Part shown: positions 1 to 9,939 of the stretch, piece after piece | Layout of the letters: each line of letters opens with the position of its first letter | How positions within the stretch are numbered: the first letter of the stretch is position 1 | Assembly (NCBI RefSeq): GCF_000255655.1 | Contig: NZ_JH636435.1 | Span: 2,457,417 to 2,521,416, forward strand | Direction: 5' to 3' | Source: Schlesneria paludicola DSM 18645 | Lineage (GTDB): Bacteria; Planctomycetota; Planctomycetia; Planctomycetales; Planctomycetaceae | Length of the DNA: 64,000 bases | Translations under genes and position numbers: made by a program | The notes under the pieces: model-generated | The model's input: only the letters and a program-made list of their open reading frames with translations | What the model was told of the DNA's origin: nothing | Databases searched by the model: none

Positions 1-204
1 CGAAACCGCGACAGCTTCTTCCGGAGTGAATCCATCGGAATCATAAATGTTGGCCGTCGCCGGACGAACGAGTTCGACGGGCGACTCGACGCGAACTCGG
101 CGATCTTGCGCGACGAGCCCGCCATCGCGAGATGGGTTCGTCAACCAGATCGTCATGACGCTGGCGAGCATTGCCGAGAGGACACAACCAAGAAAAAAAC
201 GCAT
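1..204 (-). CDS. Probable HtrA/DegP-type serine protease, N-terminal fragment
   Basis: Only the first 68 codons lie in the window; the gene runs off the left edge. The ATG at 204 opens a hydrophobic segment (about residues 3-22, FFLGCVLSAMLASVMTIWL) that reads as a signal peptide or membrane anchor, then a polar linker and an acidic stretch ending DSDGFTPEEAVAVS. From memory, planctomycete trypsin-like HtrA proteases begin this way, with the protease domain just after, so the assignment is inference; the catalytic His/Asp/Ser are outside the window. It is co-directional with the gene at 353-1000 and with rho. It could instead be another anchored periplasmic protein. Confidence 0.5.
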   Translation of the reverse strand, partial: MRFFLGCVLSAMLASVMTIWLTNPSRDGGLVAQDRRVRVESPVELVRPATANIYDSDGFTPEEAVAVS

Positions 205-352
205 GAAATGGTCTCAACGGGTCGTTCAAGACTTTCGCCCCCGATGTCGAAGGTCCAGCCCTGAAATCACCTATGTAAAAGCTTCTGAAGAATGCATCAA
301 GATTGGCGTGTCGTTCACATCATGGCTCAGGACATCTCAGACAACGAAACCA

Positions 353-1000
353 CTATTCAAGAACTCGACTTGCCGTCTGACGGATTGCCGTCGGAGCAGG
401 GGGGACTTCTGATTCGAAATTGATGAAATTCGCAAACGCGACGGTTTCCTGACTCGTGACACGATCCCAGTTCCAAACCGTCCGCTGCTGGGAATCACGG
501 CCCAAGATCACGATCTGCTCGGGAACCGATTCCGTCATTTGAAATGTGACCTGAATCGAACGATAGAACAGCGATTCCATAGCCTCTCGAGGAACTCCCT
601 CCAGGCAGATCCGGTCGGAACTGATCGAGTGGATCTGCCAGCTATACGATTCGTGCAACGCCTTCGCCGTAACCGGACCAGAAAGAACTTCGGCCGCAGT
701 CAATGTGTGTTCGTTCACTCCGTCATTGAGACGGCGAAACTCTTCCCGTAAAAAGCGACTGCAAACAGGTCGCTCGCGCGAACCTTGCTCCCAGCGGTTC
801 AGATATGCATCCACGGCTGAGTTTTTCAGCGGCCGAATTGAGGCTGCGGCACACGAAGCACGGATCTCGAACATCAAGGCAATGGGTCGCGCGCATGTCG
901 GCGACGGGACCATGCCGTTCACGATGGCATTCGAAGCGTCGAAATTGGCAACCGACGGATCAGCCAGGCAGATCAGCGCCAGTAAGCATGCATCGAGCAT
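353..1000 (-). CDS. Secreted protein of unknown function, possibly LolA-like
   Basis: About 215 residues from the ATG at 1000. I prefer this start because it gives a short cleavable leader (MLDACLLALICLADPSVA); the upstream ATG at 1039 would bury it. The mature part contains a WEQGSRERPVCSRFLREEFRRL stretch and, near the C-terminus, a pattern of the kind seen in planctomycete outer-membrane-lipoprotein-carrier-like domains (W.I..IS.DRI.LE.VPRE, then PEQIVILGRDSQQRTVWNW). That resemblance is weak and is inference. The gene lies about 240 bp downstream of rho and 150 bp upstream of the putative protease, all on the minus strand. Confidence 0.55.
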   Translation of the reverse strand: MLDACLLALICLADPSVANFDASNAIVNGMVPSPTCARPIALMFEIRASCAAASIRPLKNSAVDAYLNRWEQGSRERPVCSRFLREEFRRLNDGVNEHTLTAAEVLSGPVTAKALHESYSWQIHSISSDRICLEGVPREAMESLFYRSIQVTFQMTESVPEQIVILGRDSQQRTVWNWDRVTSQETVAFANFINFESEVPPAPTAIRQTASRVLE

Positions 1001-1243
1001 GACACCACATCCTTGTGCGTCACGACATGATTGAGCCACCGAGACCGCGTCCCGGGCATCAGATCAGAGTCCGAGCGGCAATCTATGGGAAAACCCTGAT
1101 CAGCGGAAGACGAACTGGTCGGGCGCACTCACGCACGCCGAAGGTCAGAATCTCGGCCGCCTGAAAAACAGGATCGCCCGGGCCCATCCTGACGGACAGA
1201 CACCGGGCAATCTTGAATCGTGACGGTCACAACGGATCGTGGC

Positions 1244-3301
1244 TTAAAGGATCGAACGAACCTTCGCCAGGAAGTCGGCATTCGTTGGATACTTTTGCAG
1301 AATCCGAGTCAATTGCTCCATCGCCTCGACAGGGCTGAGTGAGACCAGACTGCGCCGCAGCAATGTCACCCCTTCGAGAACTTCGGGAGACAGAATCTTC
1401 TCTTCACGTCGCGTGCCCGACCGGGAAATGTCGATGGCAGGCCAAATCCGACGTTCCGCCAGTTCGCGGCTCAGCACCATTTCCATGTTGCCGGTACCTT
1501 TGAACTCCAGGAAGATCGCTTCGTCCATCCGGCTACCGGTTTCGATCAACGCGGTGCCGACGACTGTCATCGAACCACCTTCGTCGAACTGACGCGCCAT
1601 ACCGAACATCTTCTTCGGGATGTCCATCGCCTTTACATCCAGACCACCCGTACCCGTTCGGCCCGTGTTGGTCCACTTATTGAACGCACGTGCAGTCCGT
1701 GTAATGCTGTCCAGAAGCACGAAGACATCTCGGCCCGATTCGGCCATCCGCTTGGCGCGTTCGAACACCAATTGACTGACACGAATGTGATTCTCGACTT
1801 CACGATCCAGTGACGAAGCCACAACTTCGCCCTTCACGCGTCGCCGCATTTCGGTCACTTCTTCGGGACGTTCGTCGATCAGCAGCACGATCAGATAAAT
1901 ATCTGGATAATTGGTGCTGACCGAATCTGCGATTTCCTGCAGCAGCATCGTCTTACCCGACCGAGGCGGAGCCACGATCAGAGCTCGCTGGCCCTTACCG
2001 ATCGGCGTCAGCAAATCCATCACCCGCATGGTGATCGGGGTCGCACCCGTTTCCAGTTTGATCTGGACATTCGGATTGATCGGCGTCAACGAATCAAAGT
2101 TCTTGATTTCGGCATACAGTTCCGGCAGGCGACCTTCAATCGATTGAATCGAACGCAAGCGAGGCCCCTGGCCACGTCCACCAGGAATGCTTTCGCCAGT
2201 AATCAGCACGCCTTCACGAATACCATATTTTTCGAGCAATGAACCCGAGACGAACGAATCCGTTTCTTGTGAAACATATCCCGCCTTAGGGTCACGCAAG
2301 AAGCCGTATCCCTTTGGATGCAGCTCCAGAATTCCCTGGACCAATGTAACGGTTTCAGGCCCGCGTTCCTGATTTCCGCGTGGTTCAGAATAAGATCGCC
2401 CATTCTGGCCGCCACTATTATTGTTGTTGTTATTGCCATATTGTGGACGGCGATTATCTTGCTGAGGACGTCGATGACCACCGCGTCCTTGTGCCTGTTG
2501 CCCATATCCACCACCACCACCACCGCCACCACCCTGACCCTGATTGTACCGGCCCTGCGGTGGTCTCTGCGACGTTTGGCCGCCATAGTTCGAATTCTCG
2601 GCAGGCCCCGTTCCACGCCCGCGACCGCGACGACGACGGCGACGGCGATTTTGCCCACCATCTTGGAACCCTTCTGGACCGGTGGGGTAATCGTTAGGTC
2701 CACCCGGATTTCCACTCGCTCCGCCCGGCACATCGCCTTGAGCGTCGGCGGCAAACTCGGCACGACGACCTTCCGAAACATTGTCGTGAAAATCCGCCGT
2801 TGAACCTTTTTCGGATTCTTGACGCGATTCCGCCTGAGCACTCGACTCGCGTGCACTGGTTTCTCGCGTCCCGGACTCACTGGGAGCAGGAGTCTCTGCC
2901 ACGGCTTCCGATCGTCGAGGTGCCCGTGTCCGTCGTGGCTGACTGCTGGTTGCCCGTGTTTCGCTGCTTGCTCGTGTCTCGCCACTCGCGCGGGATTCAC
3001 CGGCGGAGCGCGTTTGCGGCTCCGCGGCTTCGGTCCGACGAGCACGGGTTCGACGAGGTGCTGGCGCCTGTTCCAGCGACTCGAAGTCCATGTCCTGCTC
3101 GGTCGGATATCCTTCCGTTTCCGCACGGACGGCACGGATTTCATCGAAGACATCTTCGATCAGCGGCTTCGGCGATTGCGCCTCGGCCAAGCCCGATTCT
3201 CGCAGGTCATTTGATTCCGTCGCTTCGACCTTTTTCGTTCGGCGACGGGTAACACGTTTGGGAGAACCGGAACTTTGCTCAGCGGTCATAAACATTTCCA
3301 T
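1244..3301 (-). CDS. rho: Transcription termination factor Rho with long low-complexity N-terminal extension
   Basis: Hexameric RNA helicase that ends untranslated transcripts. The conserved part begins near residue 315 (ETVTLVQGILELHPKGYGFL, the cold-shock-like RNA-binding domain). The ATPase core has a Walker A PPRSGKT ending at about residue 451, LLIDERPEEVTEM, the Q-loop/R-loop region (NKWTNTGRTGTGG) and the arginine-finger segment ISRSGTRREE. At 685 residues it is far longer than the roughly 420 of E. coli Rho. The excess is residues 1-315: acidic and Ser/Arg-rich, then RRRRRRGRGRG, a run of nine Gly, QQDNRRPQYGNNNNNN and other RG/NQ-rich sequence. Such insertions occur in Rho of several phyla and are proposed to add RNA binding or phase separation. 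The start could be the internal ATG at 3289. Confidence 0.97.
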   Translation of the reverse strand: MEMFMTAEQSSGSPKRVTRRRTKKVEATESNDLRESGLAEAQSPKPLIEDVFDEIRAVRAETEGYPTEQDMDFESLEQAPAPRRTRARRTEAAEPQTRSAGESRASGETRASSETRATSSQPRRTRAPRRSEAVAETPAPSESGTRETSARESSAQAESRQESEKGSTADFHDNVSEGRRAEFAADAQGDVPGGASGNPGGPNDYPTGPEGFQDGGQNRRRRRRRGRGRGTGPAENSNYGGQTSQRPPQGRYNQGQGGGGGGGGGYGQQAQGRGGHRRPQQDNRRPQYGNNNNNNSGGQNGRSYSEPRGNQERGPETVTLVQGILELHPKGYGFLRDPKAGYVSQETDSFVSGSLLEKYGIREGVLITGESIPGGRGQGPRLRSIQSIEGRLPELYAEIKNFDSLTPINPNVQIKLETGATPITMRVMDLLTPIGKGQRALIVAPPRSGKTMLLQEIADSVSTNYPDIYLIVLLIDERPEEVTEMRRRVKGEVVASSLDREVENHIRVSQLVFERAKRMAESGRDVFVLLDSITRTARAFNKWTNTGRTGTGGLDVKAMDIPKKMFGMARQFDEGGSMTVVGTALIETGSRMDEAIFLEFKGTGNMEMVLSRELAERRIWPAIDISRSGTRREEKILSPEVLEGVTLLRRSLVSLSPVEAMEQLTRILQKYPTNADFLAKVRSIL

Positions 3302-4395
3302 TGACTAAACGAACATCAGCAGGCGCGGACAAGAACAGCTCAACGCTGTCGAATGGATGAACCATCCAGCGGAGTACAAATCGGTCCAGAATGGAATCCC
3401 CAGCGCATCCAGGCGGGTTCCGCTCACAAGGTCTGACCCCGTCATACGGGATCGGAGATTAGAACTAGACGAAAAACAGCTTCCGAAGCCCTTTAACGAG
3501 ACGCGGAAACGGCAGACTCAACTGCCACAAGCCTCCCTGCCGACTCGCGCCGCGAATCAACTTCCTTCATTCGAACAGAGCGTTTCACGCAAGCAGAGCA
3601 ATGGCGATCCGGGAAAATCTCTTGCCCGAAACCGACAAACACTTTGCCAGGCAAACTCACCAGTCATAGATTCCGTCAGCCTGACGCCAAACAATGGTGA
3701 CAAAAACGATTCACCACAAAACGGCGAAACAACGGACAACCATGAGCGGATGCCTGAGTGCCATTACATGACGACATGTTGAGTGATCGCCGAAGCTGTG
3801 TCGCAACGCAAACAGAAAGCGTTCCGAACCGAGGAGCCTGAAGACGATGGACTCAAGATGCCGCAGCCTCACGGTTCACTACGAACACAGGCCGTCACGA
3901 ACACTTGGACATCTTGCGAAGCGAGCCGATTCAAAAGCAGAGCTTATGAACCTGTGCCTATCGGAAAGCACGAATCGACACTTGGATCATATCGAGCGGC
4001 AGAGTTATGTCAATTCAAGTCTTTTGTTGAAAATGGCAAATTCTGTCAACGTTCTTAAAAACCTGCGACCGCGTTCACCCTATCAATCAGTCATCTTCTG
4101 ACGGTCAGGTAGACGGTGCTCACTCGGCAATTCAACGCGAATGAAGAAACCCTTTCGCCTTCAGGTGGCGATTGGGTAGCTGTACCGATTAGGCTGTCTT
4201 TAACCCCTCGCCTCCAAACACCGCCAAAATGGCACTGCTCGCGATTCCCGGACCTGAAACATGAATCTGCCACGGCCCCAGATCATCACTCGCCACTCAT
4301 CCCAAGCCAATCCTCACCTCGATCACGGACCGATTTCGACAAACACGCTCCCGAACGGTCCCAAACCGACGACGGCCCTCCAGGAAACCTCTGAC
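3302..4395. other. Long divergent intergenic region between rho and the amidohydrolase gene
   Basis: About 1.1 kb without a convincing gene. Several ORFs of 60-140 codons are open, but their predicted products are strongly polar, lack family motifs and show no ribosome binding site. The part next to rho could be a long leader, since Rho is autoregulated in many bacteria. I see no clear terminator, repeat or RNA fold. Confidence 0.5.
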
Positions 4396-7300
4396 GTGAA
4401 ACAACGACCTCAATCACCGCATCAATGGGCACGCGCAATCCTGCTGATGCTCGCGACGATCGGCCTGATGACCTCGAATTTCGCGGCCGCCGATTCCTCC
4501 GGATTCCAAGTTCACACCTACGCCATCACGAACGTCCAGATCGTCACGGCCCCAGGACGCGAACCCGAAACCGGTCACATTGTCGTCCGATTCGGCCGGA
4601 TTGCCGCCGTGGGAAATCAGGCCGAAATTCCCGCCGACGCCGACGTGATTCGTGGCGACGGACTAACTGTCTACCCGGGATTTGTCGACGCCGGAACCAC
4701 CGCCTTTCTCGACGACACCAAGCCCGTTCCCATCGAAGGACGCAAAGCGGAAGTCTCCAAATATGCACTGGCCGGCATGCGTGTCGATCATCACAGCGGA
4801 CTCACCCCCGAATTCGCCGCCGCCGAACACCTAAAGCTGGCCACCGCCGAACTGGATAAATTTCGACAGGCGGGGTTTGTCGCCGTACACGTTCTGCCCA
4901 GCGGACGAATTGCCAGCGGTCAGGGCGCCGTCGTGAATCTTAGTTCGCTGCCCCCCCGCGAATCACTCCTCTCGACGAATTCGTTCGCCACGCTCGAGCT
5001 CTTCGCACGTGGAGGCGACACCTATCCATCCACGAAAATGGGCGCTCACAGCCATCTTCGTCAGACCTTTCTGGATGCCGAACGGCACACCCGACAAGGG
5101 CGGCTCTTCTCTGAGAACGTCACGGGAATGGAACGCCCCGCCGCCGATCCCGTGTTTGACACTTTTACCGCCATCAAATCAGGACGACTTCGTACCCTCT
5201 TCCTCGCAAATGCACGCGATGACCTCGAACGCGCACTCAATTTCGCCGCTGAACATCAATTGCGAATTACCATCTGGGGCGGACTGGAAGCCGAGCGCGT
5301 CGCCGACCGACTGAAGAAAACGGAAACCGACGTCATTCTGCATGTCGATTTTGGCAATGAACCCAAACTCGATCCCCCCAAACCAAGCGATTCCGAATTC
5401 CCCGAACTGCCCGAACTGCAACGTGTCCGCGAACACAAACTCAGCGAATGGAAACGGCGCATCACTGGCCTGGCCGATCTACACAAGGCCGGTGTCCGAT
5501 TTGCCATTTCCTCCCGCGATGGCAAGGCACCGGAAGACCTGCTGAAATCAATCCGACAGGCGATCACCTTTGGCCTTGATCGAAATGCCGCCCTGGCCGC
5601 CCTGACCACTCATCCCGCCGCAATCCTGGGTCTGGAAAAAGACCTCGGCACCATCACCGTGGGCCAACCCGCCAATCTCATTGCAATGACCGGCCCCTTT
5701 GATCATGAACAGTCCAAGGTGCGGCACGTCATCGTGAATGGACAGCGTTTCGAATACCACAAAGATGCCAAGCCGGTACCTCTGACGAAACCAGGCGACT
5801 CGCGAACACTGAACTTAGCGGGCGCCTGGGCCGTTGATATTCAAACCACAGAGGGAGCCCTCCGCGCATCTTTGGAGCTGACACAGACAGACCGGACGCT
5901 GGGAGGACGATTTCAGAGCGAGCAGGGCGACGGACGTGTCTCATCAGGAACCGCGACAAGCGATAGCTTCGACTTCACCGTCTCGATCGGCGCCGGTGAT
6001 GCCACGATTCAACTCAAGTTTGATTCTGTCGGATGGAACTGGCAGTCCCCGAAAGACAAGACGCCTCCCGCGTCCGATCGCCCAGTCGACACGAACGCGG
6101 CTCAACCAACCGAGATCCACGGACATTTGAAGTCCCCCTTCGGATCAACCACGAAATGGTCGGCCAAAAAAGTGATCCCGGCCCAACCGCCGCAAACCAC
6201 GGCTGTCCAATTGTCGGGAATCGACACGGCCGACACCGACGAGCCCCAGAAGGCCGCCCCGACGGGCGTCAGCGCCCTCACACCCGCGAATGTCGAATCG
6301 AACTCCAAGCCCGCCCCGGCCGCTCGGCGTGATCAGCCGCTGGAATTTCCCGCAGACCGCCGCGCACGGCCCCTCATCACCGGCGGCAGCGTCCTGATCC
6401 AACACGGAACAGTCCTGACCGCAACAGGTGCGACACTACCCAAGACCTCGATCCTGGTCCGTAGTGGCTCGATTGTCGCCATCGGCCCCGATCTTCAGCC
6501 TGACTCAGGAATGACGGTCATCGATGCCGCCGGGCGGTATGTCATGCCTGGAATCATCGACACCCACAGCCATATCATGATTTCGAACGGCATCAACGAA
6601 TACACCGACTCCATTGTCTGCGACGTTCGGATTCGTGATGTCGTCAGCACCGACGATCCCAGTGAATATCGGGCTCTCGCCGGCGGAGTGACCACGGCCC
6701 GACTCCTCCATGGGTCTGCCAACTGCATCGGCGGGCAGGACGCTGTCGTGCAACTCAAGCACGGCCTGACCGCCGCCGAACACCTCTTTCCCGGTGCTCA
6801 TTCCGGCGTGAAATTCGCCCTGGGAGAAAACGTCAAATCTCGTGGCGGAAGGTTCCCCAACACACGACTGGGCGTCGAAGCGACATTGAATCGAGCATTC
6901 CTGGAAGCGCTCGATTACCGCCGCGTGTGGCTGGCATATGAACAACGCAAGCAACAAGCCGGTGGTGCCGCGGATCGCCTGCTGCCTCCGCGACGCGACC
7001 TGCGGCTCGAGGCGCTCGTCGAGATCCTGAATCACCAGAAATTCATTCATTCACACTGCTACCGTGCTGATGAAATCCTGATGCTGCTTCGTGTCGCCGA
7101 GAATCACGGCATCCGAGTCTGGTCGCTGCAGCATGTGCTTGAGGGCTATAAAGTCGCCCCCGAAATCGTCAAGCACGGGGCCAGTTGCAGCACGTTTGCC
7201 GATTGGTGGGCGTACAAAATGGAGGCCTTCGACGCGATCCCGCAGAATGCGGCCCTTCTGCACGAAGCCGGTGCAAATGCCGTGATCAAAAGCGACGACT

Positions 7301-8898
7301 GGGAACTGATCCGCCATCTGTACCAGGAAGCATCAAAAACCGTCCGCTACGGCAACATGCCGCCCGATGTCGCCCTGCAAGCCATTACATTGAACCCCGC
7401 CCGGGAACTTGGTCTCTCAGATCGCATTGGATCAATCGAAGTCGGCAAACAGGCGGACCTTGCCATCTTCAGCGGACATCCCCTGAACGCCTTCTCGCGC
7501 TGCGAACAAACGCTGATCGCCGGTGAAGTTTATTTCACGCGAGACAAGCAACCGACCATCATGACGCCCACCACGGCATCTCGGTCAGCGACGCCGTCTG
7601 AACTCAAGCTGATCCCACCGCAGGAGCGTCTCACACGAATCGAGCTTGATCCTGCCAAAGCAACCCGATACGCCATCGTCGGCGCAACCCTGCACCCGAT
7701 CGATGCGGCCGACATCCCCGAAGGAATGCTGATCGTCCAGGACGGCAAGATCACCGCGTTGGGTCAAAGCGTCCCATTACCCGATGGCATCCCAGTCATC
7801 CGCGCACGGGGACTTCATCTCTATCCCGGACTGATCGATGCAGGCACGTCTGTCGGCCTAATCGAAATCGGCATGATCAGGGCCACGAACGACCTCAGTG
7901 ATTCAGGCCAATTCCAAGCGGATCTCCGCGCAGGCATCGCCGTCAATCCGGACTCGGAACTGATTCCGGTCGCACGCGCCGGTGGCATCACCACCATTCT
8001 CTGTTTGCCCGCCGGCTCGGGAAACATGACCTCGCACTATCCAACGTATGGGCCGACAATCTCCGGACAGGCATCGCTGATCAGACTTGCCGGATGGACC
8101 ATGCCAGAAATGGTCTTCAATATGGAAGCGGGCCTCCACGTGATCTGGCCCAGCGGAAAAAACCGTAAATCCGATATTGAGGATCTGGCACGATATCTGA
8201 AAGAGGCTCGGGTCTATGACAAAGCTCGACAACTGGAATCGGAATCGAAACCGAATTCACAGTCCGAGCCCCCATCTTCGCCACTGATTCTCGATCCTCG
8301 CTACGAAGCGTTTCGTCCCTATCTTCGTGGAGACAAACCGGTCTTCGTGGAAGCCGAAACGGAACAGCAAATTTTCGACGCGTTGCAATTTGCGAACAAA
8401 GAAAAGCTGAAAATCGTGCTGTGCGGAGCCACCGATGGCTGGAAAGTTGCCGATTCGATTCGCGCTGCGAATGTCCCGGTGATCGTTGGACCCGTGATGC
8501 GAAAGCCGATCGAAGAGTTTGATCCGTTCGATGCTCCTTATGCGAACGCCGGACGGCTGCACGAAGCCGGGATCGCATTGTCCTTTCGCTCCGATACTGC
8601 ATCAAACAGTCGCAACGTCCCGTTCGAAGCGGCAATGGCGGTTGCCTATGGACTTCCCGAGTCCACCGCCTTACGCGCAATCACGCTCAGCTCGGCCGAA
8701 ATCCTGGGGATTGCCGATCAGGTTGGCTCGCTCACCGTTGGAAAACGTGCCAACCTGATCCTCACCGATGGCTCACCACTTCAGCCGACCACGCAGATCA
8801 AGGGTATTGTGATCGACGGACAGGCGTTTCAGCCTGAAAGCCGTCAGACAAAATTTTACGACAAATACCGGACTCGATTGCATGACCAGCCGAAGTAA
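4396..8898 (+). CDS. Giant secreted protein with three tandem amidohydrolase-like units
   Basis: About 1500 residues. I choose the GTG at 4396, preceded by AGGA, because it places a good signal peptide at the N-terminus (WARAILLMLATIGLMTSNFAAA); an in-frame ATG at 4261 adds 45 non-signal residues. Unit 1 (about 4500-5760) has the composite beta-sandwich/TIM-barrel pattern, but the DxHxH site reads VDAGTTAF. A beta-rich linker (LAGAWAVDIQTTEGALRASLEL) follows. Unit 2 (about 6390-7530) is intact: GIIDTHSHIM at 6553-6582, then HSHCYR, SLQHVLEG and KSDDWE supply the later metal ligands. Unit 3 (about 7660-8880) again lacks the motif (IDAGTSVG). Each unit ends with the family's VG..ADL or VGKRANLI signature. 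Periplasmic hydrolysis of a cyclic amide or dipeptide-like substrate is the family expectation; the substrate cannot be told. Confidence 0.88.
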   Translation: MKQRPQSPHQWARAILLMLATIGLMTSNFAAADSSGFQVHTYAITNVQIVTAPGREPETGHIVVRFGRIAAVGNQAEIPADADVIRGDGLTVYPGFVDAGTTAFLDDTKPVPIEGRKAEVSKYALAGMRVDHHSGLTPEFAAAEHLKLATAELDKFRQAGFVAVHVLPSGRIASGQGAVVNLSSLPPRESLLSTNSFATLELFARGGDTYPSTKMGAHSHLRQTFLDAERHTRQGRLFSENVTGMERPAADPVFDTFTAIKSGRLRTLFLANARDDLERALNFAAEHQLRITIWGGLEAERVADRLKKTETDVILHVDFGNEPKLDPPKPSDSEFPELPELQRVREHKLSEWKRRITGLADLHKAGVRFAISSRDGKAPEDLLKSIRQAITFGLDRNAALAALTTHPAAILGLEKDLGTITVGQPANLIAMTGPFDHEQSKVRHVIVNGQRFEYHKDAKPVPLTKPGDSRTLNLAGAWAVDIQTTEGALRASLELTQTDRTLGGRFQSEQGDGRVSSGTATSDSFDFTVSIGAGDATIQLKFDSVGWNWQSPKDKTPPASDRPVDTNAAQPTEIHGHLKSPFGSTTKWSAKKVIPAQPPQTTAVQLSGIDTADTDEPQKAAPTGVSALTPANVESNSKPAPAARRDQPLEFPADRRARPLITGGSVLIQHGTVLTATGATLPKTSILVRSGSIVAIGPDLQPDSGMTVIDAAGRYVMPGIIDTHSHIMISNGINEYTDSIVCDVRIRDVVSTDDPSEYRALAGGVTTARLLHGSANCIGGQDAVVQLKHGLTAAEHLFPGAHSGVKFALGENVKSRGGRFPNTRLGVEATLNRAFLEALDYRRVWLAYEQRKQQAGGAADRLLPPRRDLRLEALVEILNHQKFIHSHCYRADEILMLLRVAENHGIRVWSLQHVLEGYKVAPEIVKHGASCSTFADWWAYKMEAFDAIPQNAALLHEAGANAVIKSDDWELIRHLYQEASKTVRYGNMPPDVALQAITLNPARELGLSDRIGSIEVGKQADLAIFSGHPLNAFSRCEQTLIAGEVYFTRDKQPTIMTPTTASRSATPSELKLIPPQERLTRIELDPAKATRYAIVGATLHPIDAADIPEGMLIVQDGKITALGQSVPLPDGIPVIRARGLHLYPGLIDAGTSVGLIEIGMIRATNDLSDSGQFQADLRAGIAVNPDSELIPVARAGGITTILCLPAGSGNMTSHYPTYGPTISGQASLIRLAGWTMPEMVFNMEAGLHVIWPSGKNRKSDIEDLARYLKEARVYDKARQLESESKPNSQSEPPSSPLILDPRYEAFRPYLRGDKPVFVEAETEQQIFDALQFANKEKLKIVLCGATDGWKVADSIRAANVPVIVGPVMRKPIEEFDPFDAPYANAGRLHEAGIALSFRSDTASNSRNVPFEAAMAVAYGLPESTALRAITLSSAEILGIADQVGSLTVGKRANLILTDGSPLQPTTQIKGIVIDGQAFQPESRQTKFYDKYRTRLHDQPK

Positions 8899-9138
8899 TT
8901 TGGAAAGGGAAGGGCTACGCCACCCAATGTGGATCGCGATTTTCGCCAGCCAACAGGCGCGTGCGTCCCGACCACGATTTCCGCAGGACGGTGTGTACCA
9001 CAGGGGATGCCGGTGCCAGCGGCGACATGAGGAAAAACAAAACCACTCCCCTCACTGAAGACCCCTGGATGTTCAAACGGTGCTCTTCGACCATCACCAC
9101 TTGACGGCTTTCGTTGGTACTATCGCACGCCGGATGAG
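8899..9138. other. Convergent intergenic spacer
   Basis: 240 bp between convergent genes. A minus-strand ORF of 61 codons is open (8915-9100), but its product has no recognisable family and I do not call it a gene. No strong hairpin-plus-T-run terminator is evident. Confidence 0.4.
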
Positions 9139-9939
9139 TTAGCTTCCAATCAGCCAGGTTAGCAGAATCGCAAACGTCCCCAGCGTTCCCGCCAAAAGTT
9201 GAATCGACGCCGGACGAGTTTCCAGAAACTCGATCTGCTCACCGATCCAGTCAGGAAACGTACAGGTCAATGGTTGCCAGATTCGTTCACAAAACACCCG
9301 CTCACACACGCTCGTCAGGGTATTCAAACGTTGCAATCCCAGGTCGCCTCGAATCTCGCCCCCTCCCGCCTGAGACGCCGCCGGGAACAATGGAAGTCGC
9401 CCCACGCTTGGCCCTGACGTGACGATGTCATCTGCATGCGAACGTCGAATGAGAACCACGGCAGAAAGACTTCCAACCGCCCAACCCAGTATCGCCTGGG
9501 CCAGATTCGGAGCGAGCAGAAATGACATCGCTCCAACACAAACCAGATCCGTCGCCATCATGACATCCAGCGAAAGCGCCGATTTCCAGCGACGAGATTG
9601 CATACCCATCATCAACAGAGCCACAAAACCCACGATGCAAACGAAACCCGCCTTCGCCGCAGTCGCATCGATTCCGAAGGTGATGGAAGGAGACTGCGGT
9701 GAGTCGAGTGAAAGCCAGGTCCAGAGGGGCAACGCGAGCGCCGCCTCGGCAGAATCGCCCGCATTCGCCAGCAGCGCTGTCGCGATCGCGCTCCCCAATG
9801 CCATTCCCCCGATTCCGAGCCAGGTGCCAACGAGCGCCAGCCAATGCCGCTTCCATCGCATGGCAACCATGACCACGAGTGCGGCAAGGAGCGGCGATGC
9901 GCCGGCGAACAGCAGCCAGCCAGCAGACACCGAAATCAT
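9139..9939 (-). CDS. NuoL-like membrane protein lacking the antiporter core
   Basis: 266 residues with about five membrane segments. The N-terminal part follows the first four helices of complex I subunit NuoL: a PLLAAL helix, then LWTWLSLDSPQSPSITFGIDATAAKAG (compare 'ysWl...fgl..DplsalM'), then FLLAPNLAQAILGWAVGSLSAVVLI (compare 'ladNllllflgWElvGlcSylLIg'). After residue 170 it jumps to a NuoL-like C-terminal region (CERVFCERIWQPLT..., DWIGEQIEFLETRP, a final helix). NuoL is normally about 600-700 residues, so helices 5-14 with the proton-channel lysines are absent. ATGA overlap (9936-9939) with the preceding gene implies translational coupling. Assignment is by pattern and gene order; it could be another multispanning protein. 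Confidence 0.45.
   Translation of the reverse strand: MISVSAGWLLFAGASPLLAALVVMVAMRWKRHWLALVGTWLGIGGMALGSAIATALLANAGDSAEAALALPLWTWLSLDSPQSPSITFGIDATAAKAGFVCIVGFVALLMMGMQSRRWKSALSLDVMMATDLVCVGAMSFLLAPNLAQAILGWAVGSLSAVVLIRRSHADDIVTSGPSVGRLPLFPAASQAGGGEIRGDLGLQRLNTLTSVCERVFCERIWQPLTCTFPDWIGEQIEFLETRPASIQLLAGTLGTFAILLTWLIGS

Noticed and set aside
2203..3153. Long ORF antisense-phase to rho (316 codons)
   Set aside because: Arises from the repetitive RG/N-rich part of rho in another frame; extreme Arg/Val composition and no motif.
3357..3782. 141-codon plus-strand ORF upstream of the amidohydrolase gene
   Set aside because: Product is strongly polar with scattered Pro/Arg/Ser/Asn, no family motif and no ribosome site; overlapping ORFs of similar quality occur in other frames.
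8915..9100. 61-codon minus-strand ORF downstream of the amidohydrolase gene
   Set aside because: Short, without ribosome site or recognisable family; may be part of a dispersed sequence, but no second copy is present in the window.
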